From positions 992,001 through 1,056,000 of the forward strand of contig NZ_CP134053.1 of the NCBI RefSeq assembly GCF_031583065.1: DNA of 64,000 nucleotides, given 5' to 3'. Below are positions 42,489 through 52,643 of the stretch, one piece after another (the stretch's first letter is position 1; the number at the start of each line of letters is the position of its first letter). The position numbers and the translations under genes are program-made. Below the pieces are notes generated by a model, which saw only the letters and a program-made list of their open reading frames with translations, ran no database searches and had not been told where the DNA came from. This DNA is from Streptomyces sp. CGMCC 4.7035 (GTDB taxonomy: Bacteria > Actinomycetota > Actinomycetes > Streptomycetales > Streptomycetaceae).

Positions 42489-42994
42489 TTGTACTGCCCC
42501 GGCTGGTAGTGCCCCGGCGTCATGCGGGTGGTCACCCCGAACCGGTTCCACGTGTTGATCAATGCGATCGCGGCGATCAGATGCGCCAGCTCGGCTTCCT
42601 CGAAGTGCTTGGCGGCCTTCTCGTAGACCTCGTCCGGCACGAAACCGTCCGTCAGGACGGTGACCGCCTCCGTCAGCGCCAGCGCCGCCAGCTCCTTCTC
42701 CGTGTAGAAGTGCCTCGACTCCTCCCACGCGCTCAGCTGGATGATCCGCTCGACGCTCTCACCCGCCGCGAGCGCGTCCTTGGTGTGCATGTCGAGGCAG
42801 AACGCGCAGTGGTTGAGCTGCGAGGCGCGGATCTTCACCAGCTCGTACAGCTTGGGGTCCACGCCCTTCCGCGTGGCCGCCTCGACGCGGACCAGCGCCT
42901 TGAAGACCTCGGGGGCGTGCTCGGCCCACTGGAGCCGGGGCGGCTCCTCGGGGGCGTACTCGGTGGTTGTCGTGGTGGTGTCGTTCGTCGTCAT
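42485..42994 (-). CDS. AhpD-like (carboxymuconolactone decarboxylase family) protein
   Basis: 169 residues. The CMD/AhpD domain has 'KIRASQLNHCAFCLDMHTKDA' (given in part: NHCAFCLDMHTK) with the CxxC and following His, and 'TEAVTVLTDGFVPDEVYEKA'. Such proteins are small disulfide reductases or peroxidase partners. The N-terminal Thr-rich run is disordered. ATG 42994 has no RBS; TAGGGT ends 7 nt upstream, so it is probably leaderless. First gene of the operon, divergent from the MocR regulator by 47 bp. Confidence 0.88.
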   Translation of the reverse strand: MTTNDTTTTTTEYAPEEPPRLQWAEHAPEVFKALVRVEAATRKGVDPKLYELVKIRASQLNHCAFCLDMHTKDALAAGESVERIIQLSAWEESRHFYTEKELAALALTEAVTVLTDGFVPDEVYEKAAKHFEEAELAHLIAAIALINTWNRFGVTTRMTPGHYQPGQYK

Positions 42995-43001
42995 GTCTTC
43001 G

Positions 43002-43007
43002 ACCCTA
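43002..43007 (-). promoter_or_regulatory. putative -10 box (TAGGGT) of the AhpD-like operon
   Basis: On the minus strand TAGGGT is followed by 7 nt and the ATG at 42994. The same 47-bp gap also carries the divergent MocR promoter, so the regulator probably acts here. Confidence 0.5.
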
Positions 43008-43027
43008 CGAACCAGGCATCCCAGGAG

Positions 43028-43033
43028 TATGGT
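43028..43033 (+). promoter_or_regulatory. putative -10 box (TATGGT) of the MocR gene
   Basis: TATGGT is followed by 8 nt and the ATG at 43042, without an RBS. It faces away from the -10 at 43002-43007. Confidence 0.5.
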
Positions 43034-43041
43034 CCATTTCC

Positions 43042-44430
43042 ATGGCGAATTCCTGGGCCACTTTGGGAGTCGACCTCCATGTCGAACCGACCGGACCGGG
43101 CCTGCGCAAGGGCCTGACGAACGGGCTGCGGGAAGCGGTCCGCAGCGGCCGGCTGGCCCCCGGCACAAGCCTGCCCTCCTCCCGCTCGCTCGCCGCCGAC
43201 CTGGGCATCGCGCGCAACACGGTTGCCGAGGCCTACGCCGACCTGGTCGCCGAGGGCTGGCTCACCGCACGGCAGGGCTCGGGCACCCGGGTGGCCGAGC
43301 GCACCCCGCCCGGGCCGCACGCGGCCGCGTCCGCCGAGCACCGCCCCCGTGAGCGCCCCGCCTACGACCTGGAGCCCGGCAGCCCCGATCTGGCCTCCTT
43401 CCCGCGCGCCGAGTGGCTCAGGGCCGCCCGCCGCGCGCTGGCGGTGGCGCCGCACCACGCCTTCGGCTACGGCGACCCACGCGGGCGCGCCGAACTGCGC
43501 ACCGCGCTCGCGGAGTACCTGTCCCGGGCACGGGGCGTGCGCGCCGACCCCGGACACATCCTCGTGGTCGGGGGCTTCTCGCACGGGCTGAAGATCCTCG
43601 GCGCGGTCCTGCGGGCACGCGGCGTGCGCGCGGTTGCCGTCGAGTCGTACGGCCTGGACGTCCACTGGAAGCTGCTGGCGGCGGCTGGTCTGCGCACACG
43701 GCCCCTCCCGTTCGACGCACTCGGCACGAACCCCGGGGACGTGGCGGGGGCGGGCGCCGTACTGCTCACTCCCGCACACCAGTTCCCCATGGGTGTGCCG
43801 CTGCATCCCGACCGGCGGGCCTCCGTCGTGGACTGGGCGCGGCGGACGGGCAGGTTGATCCTGGAGGACGACTACGACGGCGAGTTCCGCTACGACCGAC
43901 AGCCGATCGGGGCACTCCAGGGCCTGGACCCCGACCACGTGGTGTACCTGGGCACCGCCAGCAAGTCCCTGGCCCCCGGGCTGCGCCTGGGCTGGATGGT
44001 GCTGCCGCCGGCGCTCGCCGAGGAGGCCGTGGCGGGCAAGGGCGGGATCGACACGTGCGGGGTGCTGGACCAGCTGACCCTGGCGGAGTTCATCACGTCG
44101 GGCGCGTACGACCGCCACGTACGCGCCGCCCGGCTGCGCTACCGCAGGCGCCGCGACGCCCTGGTCCGGGCCCTGGCGACAAGGGCCCCCGACGTCCATG
44201 TCACGGGCATCGCGGCGGGCCTGCACGCGGTGCTGCGCCTCCCGCCCGGCACCGAGCGGACGGTGGTCCAGGCGGCGGCCTGGCACGGCCTGAGGGTGCA
44301 CGGTCTGCGGCGCTACCGCCATGAGGGCGCCGCCGTGGAGCCGCTGGACGCCCTGGTCGTGGGGTACGGGACCCCGCCGGACCATGCGTGGGCGGGGACG
44401 CTGGAGGCGTTGTGCAAGGCGTTGCCGTAG
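43042..44430 (+). CDS. MocR/PdxR-type regulator (GntR HTH plus aminotransferase domain)
   Basis: 462 residues. The N-terminal GntR winged helix (about 15-80) reads 'GRLAPGTSLPSSRSLAADLG' and 'RNTVAEAYADLVAEGWLTAR'. The fold-type I aminotransferase domain follows, with 'SYGLDVHWK', the PLP-phosphate region 'GGFSHGLKILG', 'EDDYDGEFRYDR' and the PLP Lys in 'GTASKSLAPGLRLGWM'. MocR proteins sense an amino compound or PLP and control adjacent, usually divergent genes; here that is the AhpD/AhpD/PEP-mutase-family operon. ATG 43042 is probably leaderless. Confidence 0.9.
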   Translation: MANSWATLGVDLHVEPTGPGLRKGLTNGLREAVRSGRLAPGTSLPSSRSLAADLGIARNTVAEAYADLVAEGWLTARQGSGTRVAERTPPGPHAAASAEHRPRERPAYDLEPGSPDLASFPRAEWLRAARRALAVAPHHAFGYGDPRGRAELRTALAEYLSRARGVRADPGHILVVGGFSHGLKILGAVLRARGVRAVAVESYGLDVHWKLLAAAGLRTRPLPFDALGTNPGDVAGAGAVLLTPAHQFPMGVPLHPDRRASVVDWARRTGRLILEDDYDGEFRYDRQPIGALQGLDPDHVVYLGTASKSLAPGLRLGWMVLPPALAEEAVAGKGGIDTCGVLDQLTLAEFITSGAYDRHVRAARLRYRRRRDALVRALATRAPDVHVTGIAAGLHAVLRLPPGTERTVVQAAAWHGLRVHGLRRYRHEGAAVEPLDALVVGYGTPPDHAWAGTLEALCKALP

Positions 44431-44493
44431 GCGGCGGACCGCTGCCGTGCCGGGCCGGCCCTGCGGCCGTACAGCGGAACGTCAGGGAGCCCG

Positions 44494-45402
44494 TCAGGCC
44501 CCCGTCCTCCGGGAAGGGCCTGGGGAAACCCCCGGGTCGTCCGTCACGCCCGGCCGGCCCGGAGCGGCCTCCGGCGGCTGCTGCGGTGCCTCTCCGAACC
44601 GGGCCAGCGCCAGCGCGCCCGTCACCGCCACGGCGAAGCCCAGCACCGCCGCCCAGGCCAGGCCCTCGCGCGTACGGTCCCCCAGCCACACCACGCCCAC
44701 GGCCGCGGGCCCGATCGTCTCCCCGATCACCATCCCGGCCGTGGCCGTCGTCACCGAGCCGCGCTGGAGGGCAGAGGTCAGGAGCAGGAACGCGGCTCCA
44801 CCGCCGAGCAGCAGCGCGTACGTCGCCGGATTGGTGAGCAGTGGACCGGGGCCGAGGTCGTCGATGAGCCGGACCGCCACCTCGACCACCCCGAACCCGA
44901 AGCCGGCGCCGAGCCCGAGGGCCAGGGCCCGTCCCCGTTCGGGGAGCCGACTGCCGAGCGCCCCCAGCAGCAGGACCGCGACCGCCGTGCCGAGCATCGC
45001 GTACTTCAGCTCCATGGACCCGGGTCGTTCCCCCTCGGTGCCGGAGGCGAGCCCCAGCATGGCGAGTCCGGCGCACACCAGCGCCACCGCGCCCCACTCG
45101 GCCCGGCTCAGCCGCACCCGCAGCAGCCGGGCCGCGACCACCGCCGTCACCGCGAGGCTGGACGCGAGCGCCGCCCCCACCGCGTAGATCGGGATCGACC
45201 GCAGCGCCGCGATCTGCAACAGGAACCCGAGCCCGTCCAGCGCGAGACCCGCCAGATAGCGCCACTGCCGCAGGGCCCGCAGCAACAGTGCCGCGTCCCC
45301 GCCTCCGCCCCCGCCCGCCGCTCGTGCCGCGATCGCCTGCAACACCGTCGCCGTACCGAAACAGACCGCCGCACCGAGCGCGCACACCATTCCAAAGAGC
45401 AC
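44494..45402 (-). CDS. EamA/DMT-family transporter
   Basis: 302 residues with about nine or ten hydrophobic segments in two repeats: 'MLFGMVCALGAAVCFGTATV', 'YAVGAALASSLAVTAVVAAR', 'EWGAVALVCAGLAMLGLAS', 'MLGTAVAVLLLGALGSRLP', 'LALGLGAGFGFGVVEVAVR' and 'GMVIGETIGPAAVGVVWLGD'. Two such repeats are the mark of the drug/metabolite superfamily; the substrate is unknown. The Pro-rich tail is cytoplasmic. The GTG start has TACAGT 6 nt upstream and no RBS, so the mRNA is probably leaderless. Confidence 0.85.
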   Translation of the reverse strand: MLFGMVCALGAAVCFGTATVLQAIAARAAGGGGGGDAALLLRALRQWRYLAGLALDGLGFLLQIAALRSIPIYAVGAALASSLAVTAVVAARLLRVRLSRAEWGAVALVCAGLAMLGLASGTEGERPGSMELKYAMLGTAVAVLLLGALGSRLPERGRALALGLGAGFGFGVVEVAVRLIDDLGPGPLLTNPATYALLLGGGAAFLLLTSALQRGSVTTATAGMVIGETIGPAAVGVVWLGDRTREGLAWAAVLGFAVAVTGALALARFGEAPQQPPEAAPGRPGVTDDPGVSPGPSRRTGA

Positions 45403-45408
45403 AAAGCG

Positions 45409-45414
45409 ACTGTA
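45409..45414 (-). promoter_or_regulatory. putative -10 box (TACAGT) of the EamA gene
   Basis: Minus strand TACAGT, 6 nt before the GTG at 45402, no RBS in the gap. Confidence 0.4.
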
Positions 45415-45499
45415 GGGGACAACGGAATCCCGGGGGCAGGTGCGAACGTCGGAGCGACCCTCTCTAGTCTGATCGCCGCACGCGCCTTACCGACGTCTC

Positions 45500-45567
45500 A
45501 CCAAGGGGCTCGTCTTACCAAGAAGCTCGTCTCGTAAAAGGCGCGTATCAGTAAAAGGCTCACTGAA
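45500..45567 (+). repeat. two pairs of 17-bp tandem units in a gene leader
   Basis: ACCAAGGGGCTCGTCTT and ACCAAGAAGCTCGTCTC (45500-45533), then GTAAAAGGCGCGTATCA and GTAAAAGGCTCACTGAA (45534-45567). The pairs keep the same 17-bp register and resemble each other weakly. They form the leader of the lipoprotein gene. Confidence 0.6.
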
Positions 45568-45581
45568 CGGCGGAAACGAAC

Positions 45582-45917
45582 ATGGCGGACACGCGCCGGC
45601 AACTTCGCTCGGGCATGGTCGTCCTCGGCGGCATGGGACTCCTCGCCGCCGCGCTCACCGCCTGCTCCTCGGACCCGGACAAGCGCTGCGTCGACCGCGA
45701 CAGCTACACCGTCGCCAAGGGCTACAAGGTCGTCGCCGACAAGAACTGCAAGTCCACCAAGACCTCCTACAACGGTTCCTGGTACTACGGCGGCGACAAG
45801 AAGAGCGGCTGGGTCAGTGGTGGTTCCTTCACCAAGCCCAGCAAGGGCTCCGGCGGTTCGAGCGGCGGCGTCAAGCGCGGCGGCTTCGGCGGCGGCAGCG
45901 GCAAGTCCGGCGGCTGA
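45582..45917 (+). CDS. YgiB-like small lipoprotein
   Basis: 111 residues. Signal peptide ends in the lipobox 'ALTAC' (Cys28), so it is a membrane-anchored lipoprotein. The mature part has two Cys ('DKRCVDRDSY', 'ADKNCKSTKT') and a Ser/Gly/Lys tail. Its place right before a glutathionylspermidine-synthase-like gene mirrors the ygiB-ygiC pair of E. coli. ATG 45582 has GGAAAC 3-4 nt upstream; the ATG of the next gene follows the stop by 7 nt. Confidence 0.8.
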   Translation: MADTRRQLRSGMVVLGGMGLLAAALTACSSDPDKRCVDRDSYTVAKGYKVVADKNCKSTKTSYNGSWYYGGDKKSGWVSGGSFTKPSKGSGGSSGGVKRGGFGGGSGKSGG

Positions 45918-45924
45918 GCGCCCC

Positions 45925-47148
45925 ATGGAACGCCGTACGACCGAGCCTCGCCCCGGCTGGCAGCAGACCGTGGAGGCGCAGGGCCTCATCTACCCGCTCA
46001 CCCTCCCCCAAGCTCTCGACTCCGCTCGAGCAGGGGGGACCCCCATCCCGGACGACGCCTGGCTCCCGTACTGGGACGAGAGCGCGTACTACGTCTTCAC
46101 GCTCCCCGAGGTGGAGGCGCTGGAGGAGGTCGTCGAGGAGCTGCACGGCATGTGCCTGGCCGCCGCCGAGCGCATCGTCGCCACGAACCGCTTCGCCGAC
46201 CTCGGCATCACCGACCCGCGCCTGGCGCGCGCGGTCGCCGAGGCCTGGCACCGCCGTGCCGAACTCCCGTCCCTCTACGGCCGGTTCGACCTGCGTTACG
46301 ACGGCACGGGCCCGGCGAAGCTCCTGGAGTACAACGCCGACACGCCCACGTCCCTGGTCGAGGCCGCCTCGCCCCAGTGGTTCTGGGTGGAGGACCGCTT
46401 CCCGGGCGCCGACCAGTGGAACTCCCTCCACGAACGCCTGATCGCCGCCTGGAAGAAGCAGGCCGCCCTCCTGCCGCCCGGCAGCCCGCTGTACTTCGCG
46501 CACTCCTCCGTCGACGAACTCGGCGAGGACCTGATGACGGTCGCGTACCTCAAGGAGACGGCGGAACAGGCCGGGCTGGACACCGACTGGATCTCCATGG
46601 AGGAGATCGGCTGGGACCCGCTCTCGGAGCGCTTCGTCGACAACCAGCTCCGCTTCATCCGCAGCTGCTTCAAGCTCTACCCCTGGGAGTGGCTGACCAC
46701 CGACGAGTTCGGCGGTCACGTCCTCGACACCCTCGACAACGGCGGTGGCACCGGCAGCACGCTGTGGATCGAGCCCGCCTGGAAGATGCTGCTCAGCAAC
46801 AAGGCGCTCCTCGCGATCCTCTGGGAGCTGTACCCGGGCCACCCCAACCTGCTCCCCGCCCACCTCGACGGCCCCCGGGAGCTGGCGCGCACGACGGGCT
46901 ACGTCGCCAAGCCGCTCCTCGGCCGCGAGGGCGAGGGAGTGACGGTCCACGAGCCCGGCGCCCCCGCCGTCGTGCGGGAAGAGGCCTGCTGTTACCAGGA
47001 GTTGGCGCCTCTGCCGTCCTTCGACGGCAACCATGTCGTGCTCGGTGCCTGGGTCGTCGAGGGCGAGTCGGCGGGACTCGGCATCCGGGAGTCGTCCGGC
47101 CTGGTCACGGACGAGTACGCGCGTTTCCTGCCGCACGTGATCCTCTGA
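45925..47148 (+). CDS. glutathionylspermidine synthase-like ATP-grasp ligase (YgiC/YjfC type)
   Basis: 407 residues. Homology to E. coli YgiC is readable along the whole length: 'YWDESAYYVFTLPEVEALEE', 'LYGRFDLRYDGTGPAKLLEY', 'NADTPTSLVEAASPQWFW', 'FKLYPWEWL', 'WIEPAWKMLLSNKALLAILW', 'HPNLLPAH', 'KPLLGREGEGV' and 'GIRESSGLVTDEYARFLPH'. The fold makes an amide bond using ATP; the true substrates in Streptomyces are unknown. Residues about 27-41 ('LPQALDSARAGGTPI') are encoded by an inserted palindromic repeat that breaks the conserved N-terminal block. No RBS; it follows the lipoprotein stop by 7 nt, so translation is probably coupled. Confidence 0.88.
   Translation: MERRTTEPRPGWQQTVEAQGLIYPLTLPQALDSARAGGTPIPDDAWLPYWDESAYYVFTLPEVEALEEVVEELHGMCLAAAERIVATNRFADLGITDPRLARAVAEAWHRRAELPSLYGRFDLRYDGTGPAKLLEYNADTPTSLVEAASPQWFWVEDRFPGADQWNSLHERLIAAWKKQAALLPPGSPLYFAHSSVDELGEDLMTVAYLKETAEQAGLDTDWISMEEIGWDPLSERFVDNQLRFIRSCFKLYPWEWLTTDEFGGHVLDTLDNGGGTGSTLWIEPAWKMLLSNKALLAILWELYPGHPNLLPAHLDGPRELARTTGYVAKPLLGREGEGVTVHEPGAPAVVREEACCYQELAPLPSFDGNHVVLGAWVVEGESAGLGIRESSGLVTDEYARFLPHVIL
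46003..46045 (+). repeat. interspersed palindromic repeat inserted in-frame in a coding sequence
   Basis: CCTCCCCCAAGCTCTCGACT, then CCGCTCGAGCAGGGGGGACC and CCC, is a hairpin-forming sequence (CCCCC-aa-GCTC...GAGC-a-GGGGG) that from memory is widespread between Streptomyces genes. Here its length keeps the reading frame open. Confidence 0.7.
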
Positions 47149-47161
47149 GGCCCTAGAGGCC

Positions 47162-48367
47162 CTAGAGGCCCAGCACCCCGCGCAACTGGCCGATCCCCCA
47201 GTCCAGGTCCTCCTTGCCGATGACGAGCGGCGGGGCGATCCGGACCGTGGAGCCGTGGGTGTCCTTCACCAGGACACCCCGGTCCATCAGCTTCTCGCAG
47301 ACCTCCCGCCCCGTCCCGTACCTCGGATGGATGTCCACGCCCGCCCACAGCCCGCGCCCGCGCACCTGGGTCACCCGGCCCGTACCGGTCAGCGTGCCCA
47401 GCTCGCGGTGCAGATGCTCGCCCAGCTCCGCCGCCCGCGTCTGGTACTCGCCGGAACGCAGCATCGCGATCACCTCAAGGGCCACCGCGCAGGCCAGTGG
47501 GTTGCCGCCGAAGGTCGACCCGTGCTCACCGGGCCGGAACACCCCGAGCACCTCGGCGCTCGACACCACCGCCGACACCGGCACGATCCCGCCGCCGAGC
47601 GCCTTCCCGAGCACGTACATGTCCGGTACGACCCCCTCGTGCTCGCACGCGAAGGTCTTCCCCGTCCGGCCGAGCCCGGACTGGACCTCGTCGGCGACGA
47701 AGAGCACGTTCCGCTCCCGGGCCAGCTCCCGCACCGCCGCCAGATAACCGGCCGGCGGCACCAGCACCCCCGCCTCGCCCTGGATCGGCTCCAGCAGCAC
47801 GGCCACCGTGTTCTCCGTCATCGCCGCGCGCATCGCGGTCAGATCCCCGTACGGCACGATCGCGAACCCCGGCGTGTACGGGCCGAAGTCCGCCCGCGCC
47901 TCCGGGTCGGTGGAGAAGCTGATGATCGTCGTCGTACGGCCGTGGAAGTTGTTGCCCGCGACCACGATCTTCGCCATCTCGGCGGGCACGCCCTTGATCC
48001 GGTAGCCCCACTTGCGGGCCGTCTTCACCGCGGTCTCCACCGCCTCGGCGCCCGTGTTCATCGGCAGCACCGTCTCCATCCCGCACAGCTCCGCCAACTG
48101 CGCGCAGAAGTCGCCGAACCGGTCGTGGTGGAAGGCGCGCGACGTCAGCGTCACCCGTTCCAGTTGTGCCTTGGCCGCGTCGATCAGCCGCCGGTTGCCA
48201 TGGCCGAAGTTCAGTGCCGAGTAACCGGCCAGCAGGTCCAGATACCGGCGGCCCTCGACGTCCGTCATCCAGGCCCCGTCGGCCGTCGCCACGACGACCG
48301 GGAGCGGGTGGTAGTTGTGCGCGCTGTGGGCCTCGGCCGCGGCGATGAGGGTGTCGGTGGTGCTCAC
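47162..48367 (-). CDS. rocD: ornithine aminotransferase
   Basis: 401 residues. PLP-dependent conversion of ornithine and 2-oxoglutarate to glutamate semialdehyde and glutamate in arginine breakdown. Diagnostic: 'AHNYHPLPVVVATADGAWM', 'GYSALNFGHGNRRLI', 'MNTGAEAVETAVKTARKWGY', 'NNFHGRTTTIISFSTD', 'ADEVQSGLGRTGK' and the PLP Lys in 'YVLGKALGGGIVPVSAV'. The start is GTG 48367 with GGGAG 7 nt upstream. The gene is convergent with the glutathionylspermidine-synthase-like gene and divergent from glyA. Confidence 0.95.
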   Translation of the reverse strand: MSTTDTLIAAAEAHSAHNYHPLPVVVATADGAWMTDVEGRRYLDLLAGYSALNFGHGNRRLIDAAKAQLERVTLTSRAFHHDRFGDFCAQLAELCGMETVLPMNTGAEAVETAVKTARKWGYRIKGVPAEMAKIVVAGNNFHGRTTTIISFSTDPEARADFGPYTPGFAIVPYGDLTAMRAAMTENTVAVLLEPIQGEAGVLVPPAGYLAAVRELARERNVLFVADEVQSGLGRTGKTFACEHEGVVPDMYVLGKALGGGIVPVSAVVSSAEVLGVFRPGEHGSTFGGNPLACAVALEVIAMLRSGEYQTRAAELGEHLHRELGTLTGTGRVTQVRGRGLWAGVDIHPRYGTGREVCEKLMDRGVLVKDTHGSTVRIAPPLVIGKEDLDWGIGQLRGVLGL

Positions 48368-48462
48368 GGAGGCGCTCCCTTCCGGCCGTACCGGGACGTA
48401 TGGCCCCTTCCTATCGTCGCTCGCATGGTGGACGCGGGAACCGCACGCCGCGGCGTGGCCGG

Positions 48463-48468
48463 TAGGCT
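48463..48468 (+). promoter_or_regulatory. -10 box (TAGGCT) upstream of the glyA riboswitch
   Basis: TAGGCT lies 7 bases before the first conserved segment of the ZTP riboswitch, so transcription would start at its 5' edge. The -35 is not clear. Confidence 0.45.
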
Positions 48469-48473
48469 GATCG

Positions 48474-48560
48474 ACGGGCCGTGACTGGCGCGCTTGGGAT
48501 GGGACCGACCATCGGGGAGCGGCCCGGCAGTCAGCGATAGTGTGCCGTGCGCCTGGGCCA
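48474..48560 (+). promoter_or_regulatory. ZTP (pfl-type) riboswitch upstream of glyA
   Basis: The leader reads GGGCCGTGACTGGCG ... GGGACCGACCA ... CGGGGAGCGG ... GTGCGCCTGGGC, matching the two conserved halves of the pfl/ZTP motif (GGG..CGUGACUGGCG, then GGGGAGC..., and CCGCCUGGGC), with a 20-nt variable stem between them. It senses Z-nucleotides that accumulate when 10-formyl-tetrahydrofolate is short and turns one-carbon genes on. It ends 37 nt before the glyA ATG. Confidence 0.85.
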
Positions 48561-48597
48561 ACCGTGAACGCTGTCCGCACGTCGTCCGGAGGTCCCC

Positions 48598-50046
48598 ATG
48601 CCAGAGCAGCCCCTCTCCAACGAGTCCACCGCCTTCCGCGCCGCCCTCGACGTGATCCGCGCCGTCGAGCCGCGCGTCGCCGACGCCATCGGCCAGGAGG
48701 TCGCCGACCAGCGCGAGATGCTCAAGCTGATCGCCTCGGAGAACTACGCCTCCCCGGCCACGCTCCTCGCGATGGGCAACTGGTTCAGCGACAAGTACGC
48801 CGAGGGCACCGTCGGCCGCCGCTTCTACGCCGGCTGCCGCAACGTCGACACCGTCGAGTCGCTCGCCGCCGAGCACGCCAAGCAGCTCTTCGGCGCCCGC
48901 CACGCCTACGTCCAGCCGCACTCCGGCATCGACGCCAACCTCGTCGCCTTCTGGGCCGTCCTCGCCCAGCGCGTCGAGGCCCCCGCCCTGGAGAAGGCGG
49001 GCGTCCGCCAGGTCAACGACCTCTCCGAGGAGGACTGGGCCGAGCTGCGCCGCGCCTTCGGCAACCAGCGCATGCTCGGCATGTCCCTGGACGCGGGCGG
49101 CCACCTCACCCACGGCTTCCGTCCGAACATCTCCGGCAAGATGTTCGACCAGCGCTCCTACGGCACCGACCCGGCCACCGGCCTGATCGACTACGAGGCG
49201 CTGCGCGCGTCGGCCCGTGAGTTCAAGCCGCTGATCATCGTGGCGGGCTACTCCGCGTACCCGCGTCTGGTGAACTTCCGGATCATGCGCGAGATCGCCG
49301 ACGAGGTCGGCGCGACGCTCATGGTCGACATGGCGCACTTCGCGGGCCTGGTCGCGGGCAAGGTCCTGACCGGCGACTTCGACCCGGTGCCGCACGCCCA
49401 GATCGTGACGACCACCACCCACAAGTCGCTGCGCGGCCCGCGCGGCGGCATGGTCCTGTGCGACGACTCCCTCAAGGACCAGGTCGACCGCGGCTGCCCG
49501 ATGGTCCTCGGCGGCCCCCTCCCGCACGTGATGGCCGCCAAGGCGGTGGCGCTGGCGGAGGCCCGTCAGGACTCCTTCCGCGACTACGCCCAGCGGATCG
49601 TGGACAACTCCCGCGCGCTCGCCGAGGGCCTGATGCGCCGCGGCGCCACGCTCGTGACCGGGGGCACCGACAACCACCTCAACCTGATCGACGTGGCCTC
49701 GTCCTACGGCCTCACCGGCCGCCAGGCGGAGGCAGCCCTGCTGGAGTCGGGCATCGTCACCAACCGCAACGCCATCCCCTCCGACCCGAACGGCGCCTGG
49801 TACACCTCCGGCATCCGCATCGGCACGCCCGCGCTCACGACGCGTGGCCTGGGCACGGCGGAGATGGACGAGATCGCGGCCCTGATCGACCGCGTCCTCA
49901 CGACGGCCGTCCCCGGCACGACGAGCAAGGGCACCCCGTCCAAGGCCCAGCACGTCCTGGACGAGAAGATCGCGGACGAGATCGCCCACCGGGCGTCCGA
50001 CCTGGTCTCGGGCTTCCCGCTGTACCCCGAGATCGACCTGGGCTGA
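48598..50046 (+). CDS. glyA: serine hydroxymethyltransferase
   Basis: 482 residues, longer than the E. coli enzyme (417) because of inserts such as that around '[15 protein letters not shown]'. Converts serine and tetrahydrofolate to glycine and methylene-tetrahydrofolate. Conserved: '[20 protein letters not shown]', '[14 protein letters not shown]', '[10 protein letters not shown]', '[12 protein letters not shown]' and the PLP Lys276 in '[15 protein letters not shown]'. ATG 48598 has GGAGG 5 nt upstream. Controlled by a ZTP riboswitch, fitting its role in supplying PurN, PurH and FolD. Confidence 0.96.
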   Translation: MPEQPLSNESTAFRAALDVIRAVEPRVADAIGQEVADQREMLKLIASENYASPATLLAMGNWFSDKYAEGTVGRRFYAGCRNVDTVESLAAEHAKQLFGARHAYVQPHSGIDANLVAFWAVLAQRVEAPALEKAGVRQVNDLSEEDWAELRRAFGNQRMLGMSLDAGGHLTHGFRPNISGKMFDQRSYGTDPATGLIDYEALRASAREFKPLIIVAGYSAYPRLVNFRIMREIADEVGATLMVDMAHFAGLVAGKVLTGDFDPVPHAQIVTTTTHKSLRGPRGGMVLCDDSLKDQVDRGCPMVLGGPLPHVMAAKAVALAEARQDSFRDYAQRIVDNSRALAEGLMRRGATLVTGGTDNHLNLIDVASSYGLTGRQAEAALLESGIVTNRNAIPSDPNGAWYTSGIRIGTPALTTRGLGTAEMDEIAALIDRVLTTAVPGTTSKGTPSKAQHVLDEKIADEIAHRASDLVSGFPLYPEIDLG

Positions 50047-50062
50047 TCATCACCGGCCGGGG

Positions 50063-50160
50063 GGAGCCCCTGTAAGGGGCGCGGGGCTGCGACATCATGC
50101 GGCTCCGCCGCGTGGGCGCGACCAGCCACATGCGGCCCGCGGTTCGCGGCCACCCCGGCC
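50063..50160. repeat. interspersed Streptomyces intergenic repeat after glyA
   Basis: Begins AGCCCCTGTAAGGGGCGCGG and continues with GGCTGCGACATCATGCGGCT and GGGCGCGACCAGCCACATGC. From memory, this composite sequence recurs between many Streptomyces genes. It contains CCCCT/AGGGG and CCGCGGTTCGCGG stems that may act as terminators. Confidence 0.6.
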
Positions 50161-50170
50161 CGCCGAGCCA

Positions 50171-51941
<1,771 letters not shown>

Positions 51942-52058
51942 TCCCGACGTACGACCTCCCCATATCGGGGCGTATCGCCGTACAGTCGATAGTCGGGCCG
52001 GTAGTCATCCGTGCCTGCCCGGAACACCGAGAACACCAGCACGACGACAGGAGACGAC

Positions 52059-52640
52059 GTGGGGACCGTAACGATCGGTGTGTCGATCGCGGTCCCGGAG
52101 CCTCACGGCAGCCTGCTCCAGGAGCTGCGCGCGGGCTTCGGCGACGCCGCGGCTCACGGTATCCCCACGCATGTCACCCTGCTGCCGCCGACGGAGGTCG
52201 ACGCCTCCGAGCTGCCCGCGATCGAGGCGCACCTGACCGGGGTCGCGGCGGCCGGGCGTCCCTTCCCGATGAGGCTGTCCGGGACGGGCACGTTCCGGCC
52301 CCTGTCGCCCGTGGTGTACGTCCAGGTCGTCGAGGGCGCCGAGGCCTGCGCATGGCTGCAGAAGAAGGTCCGTGACGACTCCGGGCCGGTGGCGCGCGAG
52401 CTGGTCTTCCCGTACCACCCGCACGTCACGGTGGCGCACGGCATCGACGAGGCGGCGATGGACCGCGCGTACGAGGAACTCGCCGACTACGCGGCCGAGT
52501 GGCCCTGTACGGGCTTCGCGCTGTACGAGCAGGGCGCGGACGGCGTCTGGCGCAAGCTGCGGGAATTCACCTTCGGGCGCGCGGTCGTGCCACCCCAGGC
52601 GAGCGCACCGGAGGACGCCACCCTCCCCGTCACGCCCTAG
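52059..52640 (+). CDS. 2H phosphoesterase (2'-5' RNA ligase family)
   Basis: 193 residues. The two catalytic His motifs of the 2H superfamily are present: 'PTHVTLLPP' and 'YHPHVTVAHG', about 80 residues apart, as in LigT/YjcG proteins. Such enzymes cleave or make 2'-5' or cyclic phosphodiesters of RNA. GTG 52059 is chosen since AGGAGA lies 5 nt upstream; an ATG 48 nt earlier lacks one. It probably follows trpS on the same strand (117-bp gap). The Pro-rich C-terminal tail is likely disordered. Confidence 0.85.
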   Translation: MGTVTIGVSIAVPEPHGSLLQELRAGFGDAAAHGIPTHVTLLPPTEVDASELPAIEAHLTGVAAAGRPFPMRLSGTGTFRPLSPVVYVQVVEGAEACAWLQKKVRDDSGPVARELVFPYHPHVTVAHGIDEAAMDRAYEELADYAAEWPCTGFALYEQGADGVWRKLREFTFGRAVVPPQASAPEDATLPVTP

Positions 52641-52643
52641 GAA

